NCBI GenBank assembly: GCA_020091685.1
Contig: CM034609.1
Location: forward strand, 15,468,023-15,532,022
Reading direction: 5' to 3'
DNA: 64,000 nt
Source of the DNA: Lutjanus erythropterus
Taxonomy: Eukaryota > Chordata > Actinopteri > Lutjaniformes > Lutjanidae
Shown here: positions 1-13,600 of the stretch, piece by piece
Position numbering within the stretch: the stretch's first letter is position 1
Layout: every line of letters starts with the position of its first letter
Made by a program: the position numbers and the translations under genes
The notes under the pieces: model-generated
Told to the model about the DNA's origin: nothing
The model's input: the letters and a program-made list of their open reading frames with translations, nothing else
The model's database searches: none

Positions 1-1747
1 ACCAATGGTAGATCATAAACAGCATGGTTTGTCAGTATTTTCATCTAGAAAATGGAAATCAGGTTGTGTAAGAATATACCAGCATATAACCACTTGACTG
101 GAGCAATGTGTAACCACATTCAGCACAGGCATGTGGATATTAACCTGCAAGGAAAACTGCTGGTGCCAACGTGCTAACACACCGCTCATATTAGTCACCA
201 TATGTGACAGATTGGCAGCTAATGTCTGCTTCAGGTAAACAATGTTGTTTATCATAACCATAAATACATGCAATACTTTTTGGACAATGTTTAACATGAT
301 CAATTAATAAATCATGCTCATTTTTAACTGTTTTCTGAGTGTTTTCTTACCTTAAGACTAGTTGAATAGTCTAAATTAAAGGTTTTGTTTAAATGACGGG
401 GAAATTAGTTGACAGGAACATCCCTGCTTTCTGGTGCTTTTATGAACAGCTTGGACAAATCCTCCTGATTCTACCTTTAAGCTGCAAAATACTTTGTCCA
501 CTTCAAATGACTCACAGAACGAGAAGCAGAGTGTACATCAGGGTGCAAATATCATTAGAAAATCTGTCCTGCAATAAAGTCAACCATCCAAACTATTCTA
601 ACAGAACAAATGAAAAGAGAGGAGGCAGGTATAGGGAGTAGCTGCACATTGGCATGAGGCTAGGAAACTTCTCCCAAGCCACAGTCAATTTATTAGACTT
701 CCTAGTAGCTGCTATATGACAGGAACAGTATGTGATTGAGGGCCCACGTGTAGCAACATGTGTTTTGAGTCACTGGGTAAGTTTTTCTCCCACCTACTCT
801 AATTCAAAATCAGATGCGCTACATAAGTTTTTAATCAACTAAAATAGTTTTAATCTAAAGTGTAGTATCAGGACAGCAATCTGCGGTAAACAGATAATCC
901 CCCCAGGGACGATGACTCAGAGTGTTTAAGCAGTAAACCTACCAAACACTGAGGCTTAAGGCACTTCGCACAACGGTACTGTAGGCTTTGAAGAGTGGTG
1001 AGTAATCTTACAATAACGTGGGGCATTTCACAACATTGCAGTTTCATAGCACAGCAAAGGGCAGCAGGAACCAATGAACACAGCAGGAGGCCTACCTCCA
1101 TCCGTGAGAAGAGAGGAGAAGAGTAAAAGTATGTGTTTGTCTTTTCACTCAGGAGATTTGACCGACATCTCCACCCTGGCTTACTCTGACCTCCCACTGA
1201 CTCTGCTGGGTGCTTCTACCTCCTGCAGTCTACTGAATGCATCCACTCCAAACCCTTGCTGCTCCTCTCATCTTTGCTCCGCCATGCTTCCACATAAACA
1301 AAAACCTGCACCATCTCCCTCAGCTCTATTCCCTCTTGACTTCCTCGGCCTATATCCCCCTCATCTGTCATCACTATCTCCTCTTCCTCTGCTCCATCAG
1401 CCCCTCTCTTTGTCGTCCCCCCCCCTTTTCAGTCCATTCCTGTGGCCTCCCTCCACAGGCAGTGATGCAATCCTCCAACTCCTGCGCGCAATCACAGGGT
1501 CTGGAGTCGGCTCGCCAGCCAAGCAGGGGCGTCACCACACCACGCTCAGTAGGAAAGCAACAGGAGAGGAAAGAAGAGAGGTGGGGGGAAGAAAGAAAAG
1601 GAGAAATGAAGCCAATGAGAGAGGGAGGGAGGAAAAACAGTCTGAGGCTGTCAGAGCTGGTGGTGGCTGATAGAAGAAAAAATACACTGATAAAACTGTT
1701 TTACAGTTTGTGAGACAAAGTCTCAGGTAAACATCTTTTTTCTTTAT

Positions 1748-1912
1748 GCTCTTACAAATAAAGATGCTAACTAGAACCAGAAAGAGGTCTTCGGCTTGTC
1801 CCCATAGGAGATACCCTCTGCTTCCTGGTAGAACTTAGTCTTACAAAGAACACTTGCAAATTGTTCTGGGTAGAACCTCAGCCTTTCAGTAAGAACCCTT
1901 ATTTAAGAGTGT
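1748..1912. repeat. Short copy of a GAACC-unit inverted-repeat MITE
   Basis: Starts CTTACAAATAAAGATGCTAA and ends with its rough inverse (TTATTTAAGAGTG). The interior is built of repeated GTAGAACCTNNNCTTTCAG-like units. Looks like an internally deleted sister of the copy at 3111-3596. Confidence 0.6.
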
Positions 1913-2523
1913 ATGTCCATGTGGTGTGGGGGAGTGTGGGGGTTATTTTGACTCTGTTGTAAGTTTTCTTGAAGGTACTGGAGGAACTCTTGAATGAATT
2001 TGATTCTGGCGGATCAAACAGCACAACACCCCTTCCCCTGTCCTCTCATCAGCCCACTAACCAGCTGTGTCCATTTTGCTAGGGTTGCTGGATAGGGTCT
2101 GTGCTTCGGAAGTGATGGTTCTGTGCTACTCCCACACTAAATGCTGTCATTCCAGCTGACTCACACCAACATTAGCATTATTCTACTAGATAGACTGGCA
2201 GTATGAAATTCAAGTAATAGAGGTATAACATTGCTAGATCTGGCATTTTAACATTCTCTCTGGAGGTCTAATCTTTTCCAAACAAAAATGTCCTTTACTC
2301 TGTCTTTCCATGCTGGGGCAGTGCAGATGACATGCGTTGACTGTGACTATATAATGGATATGTAGTGGTACACTAAGCTCTTTTGGCTGTAGAAATGCAT
2401 GCAAGCAAAGAGAGATCTTATCAAACACAGTGTAGCAAGACATGGATGGAAAGAGAGGTTACAGCACTTTGAAGGTCCATGTTTGGAGCTGAAAACTTGC
2501 AATAGTTATGTGGAAATGTGCAT

Positions 2524-2528
<5 letters not shown>

Positions 2529-2562
<34 letters not shown>
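2529..2562. repeat. (CA)n microsatellite
   Basis: Uninterrupted CA dinucleotides; flanks are unique sequence. Confidence 0.95.
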
Positions 2563-2563
<1 letters not shown>

Positions 2564-3110
2564 TCACCCTGGTTTGCAGAGGCAGACCTCCCCTAAAGGC
2601 AGCAGAAATGAGCATAAGGTCAGGTTAGGAATGCAAAGCACTGGCACCTGCCTAAATCTTTAAAATACCAGGTTCTCTCAGCACACACACACACCAGCAA
2701 AAGGCCACTGGCAGCCACTCCCTAACACTCAGGGCAGGGTTTAAGTCTTCAGAATAATGATGAAGCACATGCACAGGTGTTCACCCCACAACCTAAGGAT
2801 GCATTAAAGTATATCCACCACATATAGAACCATGACAGTTTCAAGCTCCTTCCAAAACATAACTGAATGCACAAAGCAGCTGCGGTCGAACTCAACAGGA
2901 GATGTCTGTTATATTCCCTCACTGGTGAAAACTCAGCACCAGTTCTAAGCCACTGGGTAGGAGAGACTGGGAGGAGGTCCAGAAGTCTCTCTTTCTTTTT
3001 CTCCCCCTCTCTCCCACACAGTTAACAGCAAGCTGAGGGCAGATTAATAGGGGTGACATGCATATGGAAACTGTGGTACGATAAGCAGCAAACACAGGCT
3101 CTATTTCACC

Positions 3111-3596
3111 ACACTGTTAGAAATAAAGGTGCTAGACTCAGAATCATAAAGGGCTCTTTGGCTTGTACGCATAGGAGAACCCTTTTTGGTTTGGTTACAT
3201 TTAGAGTTCTACCTAGAAAAAGAATAAAGGGTTATATCTAAAACCATCTGTGAAAGGTTCCACCCAGAACCCCCTATGAGAGGTTCTACAGAGAACTCTT
3301 CTATGATCTAATGTTTTCTAGGGGGTCCTACTAAGAACGTTTTATACTCAAGGGGTTCTACAGAGGACCCTTTTATATCGTGGTACAAGGAACCCTTGAT
3401 GAAAGAGTGCTTCAAGGATTGTTGAAATCCCTGAGGGGTTCTCTGATTGAAGAGGTACCTTAATTGAACTTTCAGTCTTTGCAAAGAACCCTTGACGACC
3501 CCTTTCTTTAAAAAAAATGGGTTCTTCAGAAGCAAATGGTTCTGTGTAGAACCTCAGCCCTTCAGGAAGAACCTTTTTGGAGCTTATTTAGAGTGC
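3111..3596. repeat. Long copy of the GAACC-unit MITE
   Basis: Inverted ends (ACACTGTTAGAAATAAAGG; TTATTTAGAGTG). The interior is a run of 20-35 bp units each carrying GGTTCTA and GAACC(C), reading the same on both strands. Shares CAGCC(T/C)TTCAG(T/G)AAGAACC with the 1.7-kb copy. Confidence 0.65.
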
Positions 3597-4481
3597 ACCA
3601 GTTGCTGGGCCAATGTGGTCTCGCCTCTCAGTGAGGAGCTCTCAATCAGGAGGTATGGAGGCAAACAGTATGTTGTGCACACATAAACAGACAGACTGTA
3701 CGGGCTTGCACACGTGTACACACACTCACACACACACTCACACACACACACACTAGTACGCAGCATGCTGGCTGCGTGTTGTGGAGTTCAGACCAGTTCA
3801 GTGCGCTGTGGTACCGCTCCAGCTTTGGGAGGGGTGCGCCTGTCTCACAGTCATTTCCTGGACGGGAATATTATGGCACCACACGCATGAGAAACAAACC
3901 CCTTTCGCCTTTACACACTGACCCCAGCCCAGCCACTTTCATTTGCTTGCAACTCAGTAAGCCAATGGCATAAAGTGAACTCCCTGGGAAGCACGTCTCC
4001 TTATTCAATAGCCAACGTAATATGATCCCAACAACAGCTTTATGCAACACGGCCTCCGGGAGGCTGGGGGCAAGGCATGGGGTGGGGCGGTGGGTGCTCT
4101 CTTTATCAGTTTGTGGGGTTGCCAAGGCCTATCGGACACGTCTACAGTGTCGTAACTTCTCTGCTTCTTCACAACATAATTCCTGAATGGCCACTCCCTG
4201 TCCCTGAAGAGGGCCCTTGACACCTGTGCAGCAGCCAGGCTGCACAGGAGAGGAGGGGCACGCAAAGCCAGATGTGCTCTGGACAGAGAGTGTGTCCTTT
4301 AATGTGTCTTTGTTAGCATGTGACTCTATATGTGTAAGTGCATAAGTGTGTTTATGTACAGAGAGGAGGAGCAGGGCAGGGGCTCGGCTTCCAAAACCAA
4401 AACATATTGAAAGGGGAAGAAAACAGGAAGAGGGAGAAATACAAAACAGCAGAGAGCAATTAGCAGACAAAGTGACGTGAT

Positions 4482-4489
<8 letters not shown>

Positions 4490-4518
<29 letters not shown>
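4490..4518. repeat. (TG)n microsatellite
   Basis: Run of TG dinucleotides preceded by an imperfect TGTGTGTTTG. Confidence 0.95.
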
Positions 4519-4519
<1 letters not shown>

Positions 4520-6097
4520 AGCTCCTGCTTCTTTAAATTTGGGCGTGCCCCCCATACTGTCTCCTATACCTCCATTTGAGCCCTTCTGCCTCCTTTGCCA
4601 GTGATCTCACATATATATATACAGTATGTACATACAATGCTTGTGTTGTCCTTTCCCTGTGAGGCTGTGCCAACTTCACGGCAGCTCTATGTTCTCCCTC
4701 CTCACATGGACTGCCTGTTTTCTCTGAGTAACCCTCCATCCCGTGCCCCCTCCCACCGTGGCTGGCAATAAGACAAGGTCAATATGACAGTCTTTTCTCT
4801 CGTCTCTTAACCCCCCCACGCCTTTTCTCTCTGTATTCCTGTGTTCTAGCTCAAATAAGTGACAGACTCCACCCTACAGCTTTTATCTTTCGCGGCTCCA
4901 TCCAAGAGAGAGAAACAGAAAAAGGGAGCAGAGAGACAGATGCAAAGGGACAGATGGAGGGCGACTGAGATGGCGACAGACAGAGTTGAGCATAATGCTG
5001 TAAAATGGAGTAGCACTAAACTCTTGATTTCAATTTGTTGGCACATCCGATGTGCGCGATCTGTTGGAAACGAGCTTCGGAAAGATCTGGAGCTGATTCC
5101 TCTTTTCATTTGGCGAAAACACACTGAACAGCAAGGGCTAATAAATGTGCTGTGGACAAACGCAATCATACAGTGTATCGGCCGCCTTGGAAAGAATAAG
5201 CCTGAGAGAGGATCTCAATTAGTGTTGAAGGTCAGGGCAACACTCATGCTCTTACACACTCTTCTGTCCCAAATCAATACTGACATTTAGAATCAATTAA
5301 GAAATAGCCGAGCTCACTGTGACTGACAGCACCATTTATTGAGACCCGAGCAAACAAGGACCAAGGACACTGTAATCAATCGGATGCAGTAAAAGAGAAA
5401 GACAGGCTGTGTTAAAATGGGGTTGTACGATAGTCATCAGTCAGTGTATTGCCTACAGTAGATGACAGCCGACACGGCCCCAGTTTGGAGAAGCAGTTGG
5501 AGTACTGGTGTAGAAAGCTAAGGAATGTACTGTTGTGTACAGGCTCAGCAGTAAAACAGCTTTCAGCCACCTAAAAAAATCCACCTTAAAGAATCAGTAT
5601 CAGTGTATGATGCGTTTAGAATATTTACACCACTATAACTTGACAGCCTTTTTCATTATATAAACCAAATACTGCTCTTTCCAAAGCGACCAGACTCCAG
5701 TAATTTTTTGCAGAACACAGGATACCATGAGACCTCAAAAATAGAGAGAATTTAAAAAAAATCAAAGTGGCAAACTCATCCCCTCTGAAAGTTTCAGGGA
5801 CTTTGTTTCCTGTATTCTGGTGACTTTTAAAGAATGAAAGTACACTGAGACAGCATTTTTATGTTAAGTACTTTCAATTTTCTAATTCTCAGGAAAAACG
5901 CAGATTAATTTGCCCCTCTGGCATGAACGTGCATGAATCTTGGCCATAAACTAATATTCATCAGTTCCTTCATTCATTTTGTGCTCTGGCCCCTTTCCTT
6001 TCTTAGTACTGTCCATTCTGTACAAGCAGCTTTGTTCCTTATCACATGCATGCAAGGAAATGACATATGATGTATTTGTTTTCTTTGTTTTTCTTTG

Positions 6098-6230
6098 CTT
6101 TTTGGGGCTTTTTGCCTTGATTTGATAGCTGAAATGAGGACAGGAAAGGGGGAGGGAGAGTGGGGGAATGACACGCAGCAAAGGATCGCAGGCAGGAGTT
6201 GAACCCGCCTGTGATCCTTGTTCCCAAAAA
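6098..6230 (-). repeat. tRNA-derived SINE-like fragment
   Basis: Read on the minus strand it carries GGGTTCAACTCCTGCC, a tRNA B-box-like motif, followed by TTTGCTGCGTGTCATTCCCC and a CT-rich stretch. This order matches a common fish tRNA-derived SINE as I remember it. The A-box end is missing or too degraded to see. Confidence 0.5.
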
Positions 6231-7677
6231 CACACGTAGCTGTATTTTTGTATGGGTGGAAACAGTAGACTTTTGGAGTAGAAGGGTTTATACACGTTGC
6301 AGAGTGTCAGAAACAGGTTGTGATAATAAAAAGGAAAAAAAAAGTGTGAAATGTTGATATAAATTGGGAGAAATACGGGAGAATCCGAACTAACCTATTA
6401 AAACAAAGTCACACAATAACACACATAAATTAGCCAACTGAGGAAGCCATAGACCAGCAACTCCCATGTTCTGTGAGGTAAAATGACTGTTTTTGCCAAA
6501 GGAGTCTGGTGGCTTTGGAGAGGGCGATATTTAGCTTATTTGGCAACGTAACATGGCGAAACGTTCTAAATATAACAAACACTTAAATGGATACTGATTG
6601 CATTGTATGGTAGATGTTTTAAATACGTTTTGCTGCTGACCCTGTCCACAGCAGTACATTGCTTAACTTCCTGCACCAGTTCTCTGTGGATAAACACTTC
6701 ATACAGCCCCACTTCTTTAAATTTGACCTATCCCTTTAAGATGACTAGTCATTATTCAAGATCAGCACTGAAAGTCAATTATTAAAACTTTTAGCAACCA
6801 AATAAAAACAAGCAAGGCTGTTTCATAGAGGATCTAAGGTCAGAATAGGTCTTTATTTCACTAAACCTCAAACTTAAAACATTTCCAAATTACACAAGGC
6901 TCCCTCATAAGAAAAAAAACAGCCACGCTACATATGAATTGAATTAGTGCTGGCAACATCTCCACAACACCACAGAGAAGGTAAACACTTACAGGCCAAA
7001 CTTTTTTTTTCTCCTCCTCTCTCCGTCTTCTACTGCATGTATAAGATGGAGAATGTCTTATATAATGCAAGCGTCACTTATGAAGCTGGGGGCTCATGGA
7101 AAGTGGGAGACGAAAAGCGCGAGGGAGGGACGAAGGGAAAGAGAGAACAGAAGCCGAGTTAAAAGCGAGGAGGAGATGGAGTCCCGGGGAGTCGCGGATG
7201 GAGGGGAAGAGGAGGAGGGGAGGGGGTGAAGGGGGCAAAGTCTGGAAGCTAGCTGACAGGACTGGATATGCCCAGACAGGGAGCCAGGCCCAGGCCCAGA
7301 CTTGAGAGCCTTATTTGAGTCTCAGAAATGCCTCACCCATCTCTCCCTCATTCCCTTCTTTAAAAAAAAAAAAAAACACCATCAGGCCCTCTCCCCCGTC
7401 TCTCCCTTCCAAGCATGTTATTCCTCACCCGTACTTACATGCAGAGCCCCTCTTGTCCAACTCCTCCCTTTCTTTTCTCCTCAAACAAGCAAACACACAC
7501 ATACATACCTCAGTCAGACTGAACTGCTGTAGTGCTATTGAGGTTATACTAGAGAATCCAGGGTGTTGGCCAAGCGAGTAAATAATAATACAAACCAGCT
7601 GTGTCTCTACTTAAACTGCATTGCTGTGACCATATTACTGTACAGCTCACAGCTCCTTGAACTGAGCCCTGAGATAT

Positions 7678-8778
7678 CTTAAAGGGACAGTTCACCTCCT
7701 AATCAAAAATACATGTTTTCCTTCTGGCCTGTAGCGCTATTTATCCAACTAAATTGTTTTGGTGGGAGTTGCCGAATGTTTGAAATATCAGCCCTAGAGA
7801 TGTCTGCCGTCTCTCAAATGTAATGGGACTAAATGGCACTTGGCTTATGGTGCTCAAAGTGCCAAAAACAGAGGTGGCAAGTACTTAAATAGAAATACAG
7901 ATACTTGTGTAAAAAAAAAAAAAGAAAAAGAAAGTACAGGGTCTGAAATTGACTCAAAGTATACAAATTAAAATCACCCTCTGAAGGACATTTGCACCAG
8001 ATGTTTCTGTGCAAAAAGGTCTTACATCTTTTACCTGGTTTATGTCTTATTACGTCTTTAACATTGTTTTTTATCTTGTTAATGGCTTGTTACATCTTTT
8101 ACACAATCTTCATCTTGTTATGTCTCCTTGCATCTTCTGCATGGTTTTGTCTTGTTACCTCTTTTACACCATTTTAGTCTTGTTTACATCTGTCGTGTGT
8201 GATGCACTGATGGATAAACCAAGGTATTGTACTTTCCATGTGTTACTGTTGTTATTATTATCATGTAGGTTGAAATCAGTCTTGATGTTGGGAAGGTGGC
8301 AATGATTCAAAATAAAAATAATCAATAATGCATTAACAGTAAAGTGGCAATCCTGTTTTGAAAATGTAAGGAGTAGAAAGTACAAATATTTGTATTAAAA
8401 TGTAGGGAGTAAAAGTAAAAAATTGTCAGAAAAAGTAATACTCTAGTTAAGTTCAGATACATGAAAAGTCTATTGAAGTACAGCAAAAAAAAGAAGAAGC
8501 AGAAGAAGGAGAAGAAGAAACATCTGAAAACTTAACAGCAAAGTCTCTTTCCAGAAATTATAAACTGGTTACTGAAGATAATCCACAAATCCTGTTGTGA
8601 GCAGTTTCATGTAGGAACTATTTTCTCTCTGCAGTAGAATCTAACAAAGCTATCTTCTTCCTGCTATGGTCAATATCTCCAAAACTCAGTAACTCAAACC
8701 AAAATTATTTGGATAGCTAAATAGCACTATACACCAGAGAAAAATGTACTTTTGATTTTGGGTAAACTGTCCCTTAAG
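7678..8778. repeat. Palindromic MITE interrupted by a second element
   Basis: Left arm 7678-7868 (TTAAAGGGACAGTTCACC...) and right arm about 8540-8778 (...AAACTGTCCCTTAAG) are inverted copies of each other. Each carries GTAGCGCTATTTATCC or its counterpart. Between them, 7869-8483 starts CAGAGGTGGCAAGTACTTAA, the start of a different fish element, so the outer element was inserted into. Another arm of the outer family is at 37999. Confidence 0.7.
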
Positions 8779-9976
8779 ATTCCAGCTAGATCATAACCAT
8801 CTCTAAGTGAAATATTGAAGTGTGTTGGTGGAAACTAACCCAAAATGGACTGTAAAAGTTCTCTATTCCCTCCACCCCTTCTCTGACAGGTCTTTTACAT
8901 TGCTCTTATTCTTTCAAGTCTTGGCTTTCCTCCTGTATTCTTTCTTTAACTTTTCCTCATCAAGTGTGCCCTGCCCCAGACATGGTCTGCGTATTGTCTG
9001 AAGGGCTCCACGAGCTGAAATTCTCTCACGATAGAAACCCTGCGCAGAGAGCGCAGAAGGAGCATTAAAGAGAATGAGGAGAGGTAGGGTGGGGTAGCTG
9101 GAGTGAGGCACTGAGTTGTCTGTGTTTATTTTGGAAATGCAGGCCTGCAGACTCGCAGCAGAGGAACTGACCCCTAAACCTCACCACGGCAGATCCTCGT
9201 AGAAAGACTAAGAGTCCTGTGCTCGTTTGGGATGTCCCACACAGGTGATTTTAAAAAGGGTAGACCATATAGTCCCCCGAGGGGGCATTTTAACCCACCC
9301 TGGAGAGCCAGGAATGGTCTGCTCCAGGAGGAAACAGTGAGGCCGTGAGGTGATTAGTGGTTACAGTTTAACTGGAGAAAAATGCACGGTCCGTGAGCCC
9401 AGCCAGCCAGGGAGCAAAGCGGTATGCACTGGTCTCCTTCAGTTTGCAAGTCGGTGTGAGTCAAGTTCTATGTGTCCGCTTGGTCTGTTCTCAATGTATG
9501 GGTCCCTCCACATAGCCACATCGCACTGCAGCACTCCAGAGTACGAGTGTGTCACCTCCACTGCTGCACACATGGCAATGATTAGTGATAAAATTTTTAG
9601 TGGGAGAAATGCACAGAGCTGGACTGTAATGATACGAGAGCTGTGAGAGTAATTTGCTGTCATTTTCAAGTTGAACTCAAGTTCAGCTATTGAATAAACG
9701 CTATTTCTACTTAGATTTAAATTAGTCACACCGACGTCCTCAGCCTTGTGACTCCTACAATTTCTTCTGGTATATAAATCAACTAATATCAGCTGCAAAA
9801 CAACAAAGAATTTATCAAAAACAGCAAAAAATTAATTACAAAGTAAGGAGGTGATTGGCAATAAAAGGAGAAGGAGGAATTGTGAACCTGGATGACAGCA
9901 TTTTTTGTCTATTGTGGCAGAAGAATTGATAATGAAACACAAATCATTCATAATAATATGAACGCTGTGACACATC

Positions 9977-10145
9977 TAGGGCTGCAACTAACAATTATTT
10001 ACACTGTCATTTAATCTGTCAGCTATTTTTTGAGAATTTTGACCTTTTTTCTTATAATGTGACTAAAATTCATTAAGCAATTTATCAAAATAGTTGCGGA
10101 TTAATTTAATAGCTGACAGCTAATCAATTAATCGTTGCAGCTTGA
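9977..10145 (+). repeat. MITE copy, TAGGGCTGCAACTAAC family (a)
   Basis: Starts TAGGGCTGCAACTAACAATT and ends AATCAATTAATCGTTGCAGC, near-inverse ends. Short copy with much of the interior gone. The family is probably a hAT-type non-autonomous element common in percomorph fish. Confidence 0.7.
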
Positions 10146-10404
10146 GACATATCACAGTGTTCATGGGACATGACATGGAAGTAAATATAATTTTCGATGC
10201 ATTTTCAAAGACTTAATACAAATCTGACCATGGATGCCATATTACACACCACATCCACCCTCCAGCTCATTTCACTGAAGGGACACATGGCTCCATCATG
10301 CATCCACTCTGACATTTAAGCGCGATCAGAGGTTAAGCATCGGAAGGTAAAACTTCATTTAGTATCATATTACCTAATGCTAATCATATTTCATCTGTTG
10401 TGCA

Positions 10405-10627
10405 CCCAGTAGAGGTAGTTGTCAACTACTAATTAAATTAAATTAATTAGTTTATTTATTTAGTCTTCTAACTACAAAACAAGACATTTGCAGACATTAC
10501 CTTGGGTTTTGGTCAACAGTGTTTAGCATTTTCCATCATCATTTGCACCAGACAACTAATCAATTCATCAAGAAAATGGTCATCAGATTAATCGATAATG
10601 AAAATGACTGTTAGCTGCAGCCCTACA
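10405..10627 (-). repeat. MITE copy, TAGGGCTGCAACTAAC family (b)
   Basis: Opposite orientation to the copy 260 bp to its left: ends GTTAGCTGCAGCCCTAC at the right and begins GTAGTTGTCAACTACTAATT at the left. The interior shares the CAAATGTCTTGTTTTG-like segment of the family on the minus strand. Confidence 0.65.
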
Positions 10628-13600
10628 CCCTAATGGAAGAATCATGACACTGTTTGATAGTGGTGAGAAACTCTTGACACTTCATGATTTGATTCGATTC
10701 TGATTCACAGTGCTACAATGCAGTTGTAAAACAATTATCAAGGCATCTTTATGCATCAAATCTTTTGTTTTCTGTACTTAATTTATTTTGTCTCACTGTA
10801 TGCTACTTGTAAAACAAAGCCTATTTGTAATCAAACATAATCAAAATGGACTTTCATTACAATTCTTACAGGTGATATCATAGGACTGTCACAATTCTCC
10901 AAATGCACAATACAATTTTTGGATTTAAAAGTATATTTTCCAGCAGTGACGGCTCTGACATTGTTAGACTATCTAGTCTTGATTTGTAAAGATCAACAGA
11001 TCATGTGCTTTATGCCCTGACTTGCACTGTCGAATTCTTCTTTCTTCTTTTTTAGTGTTGTTTTGTTTTTTCTTTGGACATGTGCGCGAGAGAAAAGAAA
11101 TCCTGGTAGATCATCTGCTTTTGATTTTGATCCATTTTCAATTTAACTTCTTTCAGTCTATTTTTGGCTTAGAATTAAGTTTGTGACACCCTTTTGATAT
11201 CACAATGTCAAGACTTGGGTTTTAAATTTTTGATTATTGACTTTTCTGCATGGAGGCATAATCTTTCAAGAAAGAATCGCAATGCATCTGCGAACCGATT
11301 TTCCATTGTCAGATTAGAAATCTGATTGGCATTAATTGCTGCAGAGGTCTTGTGTACAAGTGTAGCCACAGAAAGGACACATCTGTCATGGAAATCCAAA
11401 ATAAAGTGGTTCTTATCCCTGTGAAGATAAATGAAAGTGTGTATCAGGTGCCTTGTTATCACTGCGTGCTGCCTCATTCACTGACCACTATAATCCTCCC
11501 TCCCCTGCTGCTGAGTTGCCTTTCAGCTTGACCGTAATCCCCAGCAGCTATGGCACCCCACTGTGATATCAATTCAAACACTCACACTGGCTCTCCCAGT
11601 GGAGTTAGTGTAGCGCCACTTGCAATCCCCCTCATTTACTGGTAGCAATCCGACAACACCGCGTGAAAAACAAAACTTTCTCTTGTCACCTTGGACTCCA
11701 GGCGAGTTTCTTTGTGGTACCAGAATCAACTGAACATGCTTGTCTTTATATTAGATGCGGTACACTTTTATTAGCCTGGTTTAAGACATTAAGTACAAGT
11801 GCACTGTGGGTTCCCACCATCCCTCCACCACACTGCCTCGTGGTTGCTCTCTGACGCAGGAATATGCCATTAGGGTCCACCTTTTCCACCATAAAGCAGC
11901 TGCCTTTCCCTTGCACAGTTTGGGACCTCAAGCGAGGGGTATGATGTCACACACTTGTGGTGTGGGACAAAATCTCAAGGCACAGGAAAACTGGGGAGGT
12001 TAGGTGACAACCACACCCACGATTTGATGTCAGGGGCCGGTACGATGGAAAGCTTTTCACGATTTTTGAGAGAACATCTAATTGTGATTATTTCAACTGG
12101 AGTTGTCAAGAAACCAGAATTTTAAACTTCGATATGATACTAGTATAAAACACAATGTTTGATACCTTCAAATAACACACCAAAAAGAAAAAAGTCCCCT
12201 TTGTTTCCTTTTTTTAAGTTAACAAGCCGCACACAGTGCAATTTTTACATCATTACTTTAATTTTCATTAAAAAACATTAAAATGATGATTAGTGATGGG
12301 ATTTTCTTGATGCCGATTTTGATATTGATACTGTTAAGCAATACTGACACTTATCGACACTCTTATTAAGGCTATTTGTCATAATTTGGTGCAAAAAGTC
12401 TTTTTCATATATGGATACCAGTCTCGATATATAATATATCCTTATATATTTTATTTTTTGCTTGTACTGTGTGCAATCTAAATCTCAGTTTTCTCTGCGT
12501 AAATATCCATTTACCAGGTAATATTTAGATTTTCTCTTAGTATAATGCTACGCACTATATGTGTATTTAGAACCTGTGTGCAATTATTCTACACAATAAT
12601 CCATACACGCCCATACAGCTGTCCATATAATGTTTGTAACGTTTGAATTTCTCTGGTGTGGGATGAATAGTTCATTTCATCTCATTTCATCTCTTCTGAA
12701 AATTTTTATTGCATTTAGCATCACTTTCATCAGCAGTTTATGTAACGTTATATAAATACCAATAGCGGTATTGTTTGTCCAGGAGCTTATTGATACTTCA
12801 CTTCTGACCAGTCAGAAACTGGTAACAGTTTAGTACCAGTTTTCGAAACATAACGCTAATGATGATAATGATTTTTGCGGGGATCTGTGCCAAACAAAAA
12901 TGTTTTCTGAAGTCTATATCCAGAGACATTATCTAGATGAGGAAAAACGCATGTTAATGCAAGGTGCAAATGTTTCATGATGGGAATGTGATCAGATCTG
13001 CCTGACCACATCTGGAGGCAGTCTGGCTTACAATGTGTTTGGATCTAAGTTAGGTATAAACACAATCCACACAACAATCTGGACAACTTATCCAACTTAA
13101 CTTATACAGACTCCATTTTAATACAAGTTGTGAATGGGCTGTCTATAGCATAACAATATTTAATTTAAGTGGTATTTTGACACATTTCACCTGTAACAAA
13201 TATTGCACCTCCTGCGATTTGAACATTGCAGTAGGCCATATGGCAATTTCATTAAAATTTAGATTAATTGTTCAGCCCTACTTCACGGTATATCCTCATG
13301 CACACTAATTGCAACAGATGCGGCAACTTGGTGTCAAACTCGGACCTTGCAAGCTGTTGCTCCCAGCAGCTGTCCGAGTGTCTACATCTGGCCAAGCATG
13401 CAGTCAGGATGAGAAAATGTACAGGAGAAAAAAAAGGCTGCCTACACAAACACACACACACACATCCTGTAAGTGAGGAATGCCACCACACACAGGGATG
13501 CACAGCTGGACCCCAGCAGACATCTGGCTTTATGGTGGAGCTTGAGAGCCTTCTCTCTGCAGTGACTAAGTGCTGTGTAAGAGAGGCATCGCCTGAGTGT

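Noticed and set aside
1074-1713. Long overlapping plus-strand open frames rich in Ser, Pro and Leu
   Set aside because: The region is a pyrimidine-rich then purine-rich low-complexity stretch; two frames are open at once, and neither peptide resembles a known family or shows splice borders.
4129-4470. 113-codon minus-strand open frame
   Set aside because: Frame passes beside a TG microsatellite and simple repeats, with no homology I recognise.
4846-5290. Overlapping open frames on both strands (107 and 143 codons)
   Set aside because: They are mirror frames of one another with no family resemblance; no splice or promoter support.
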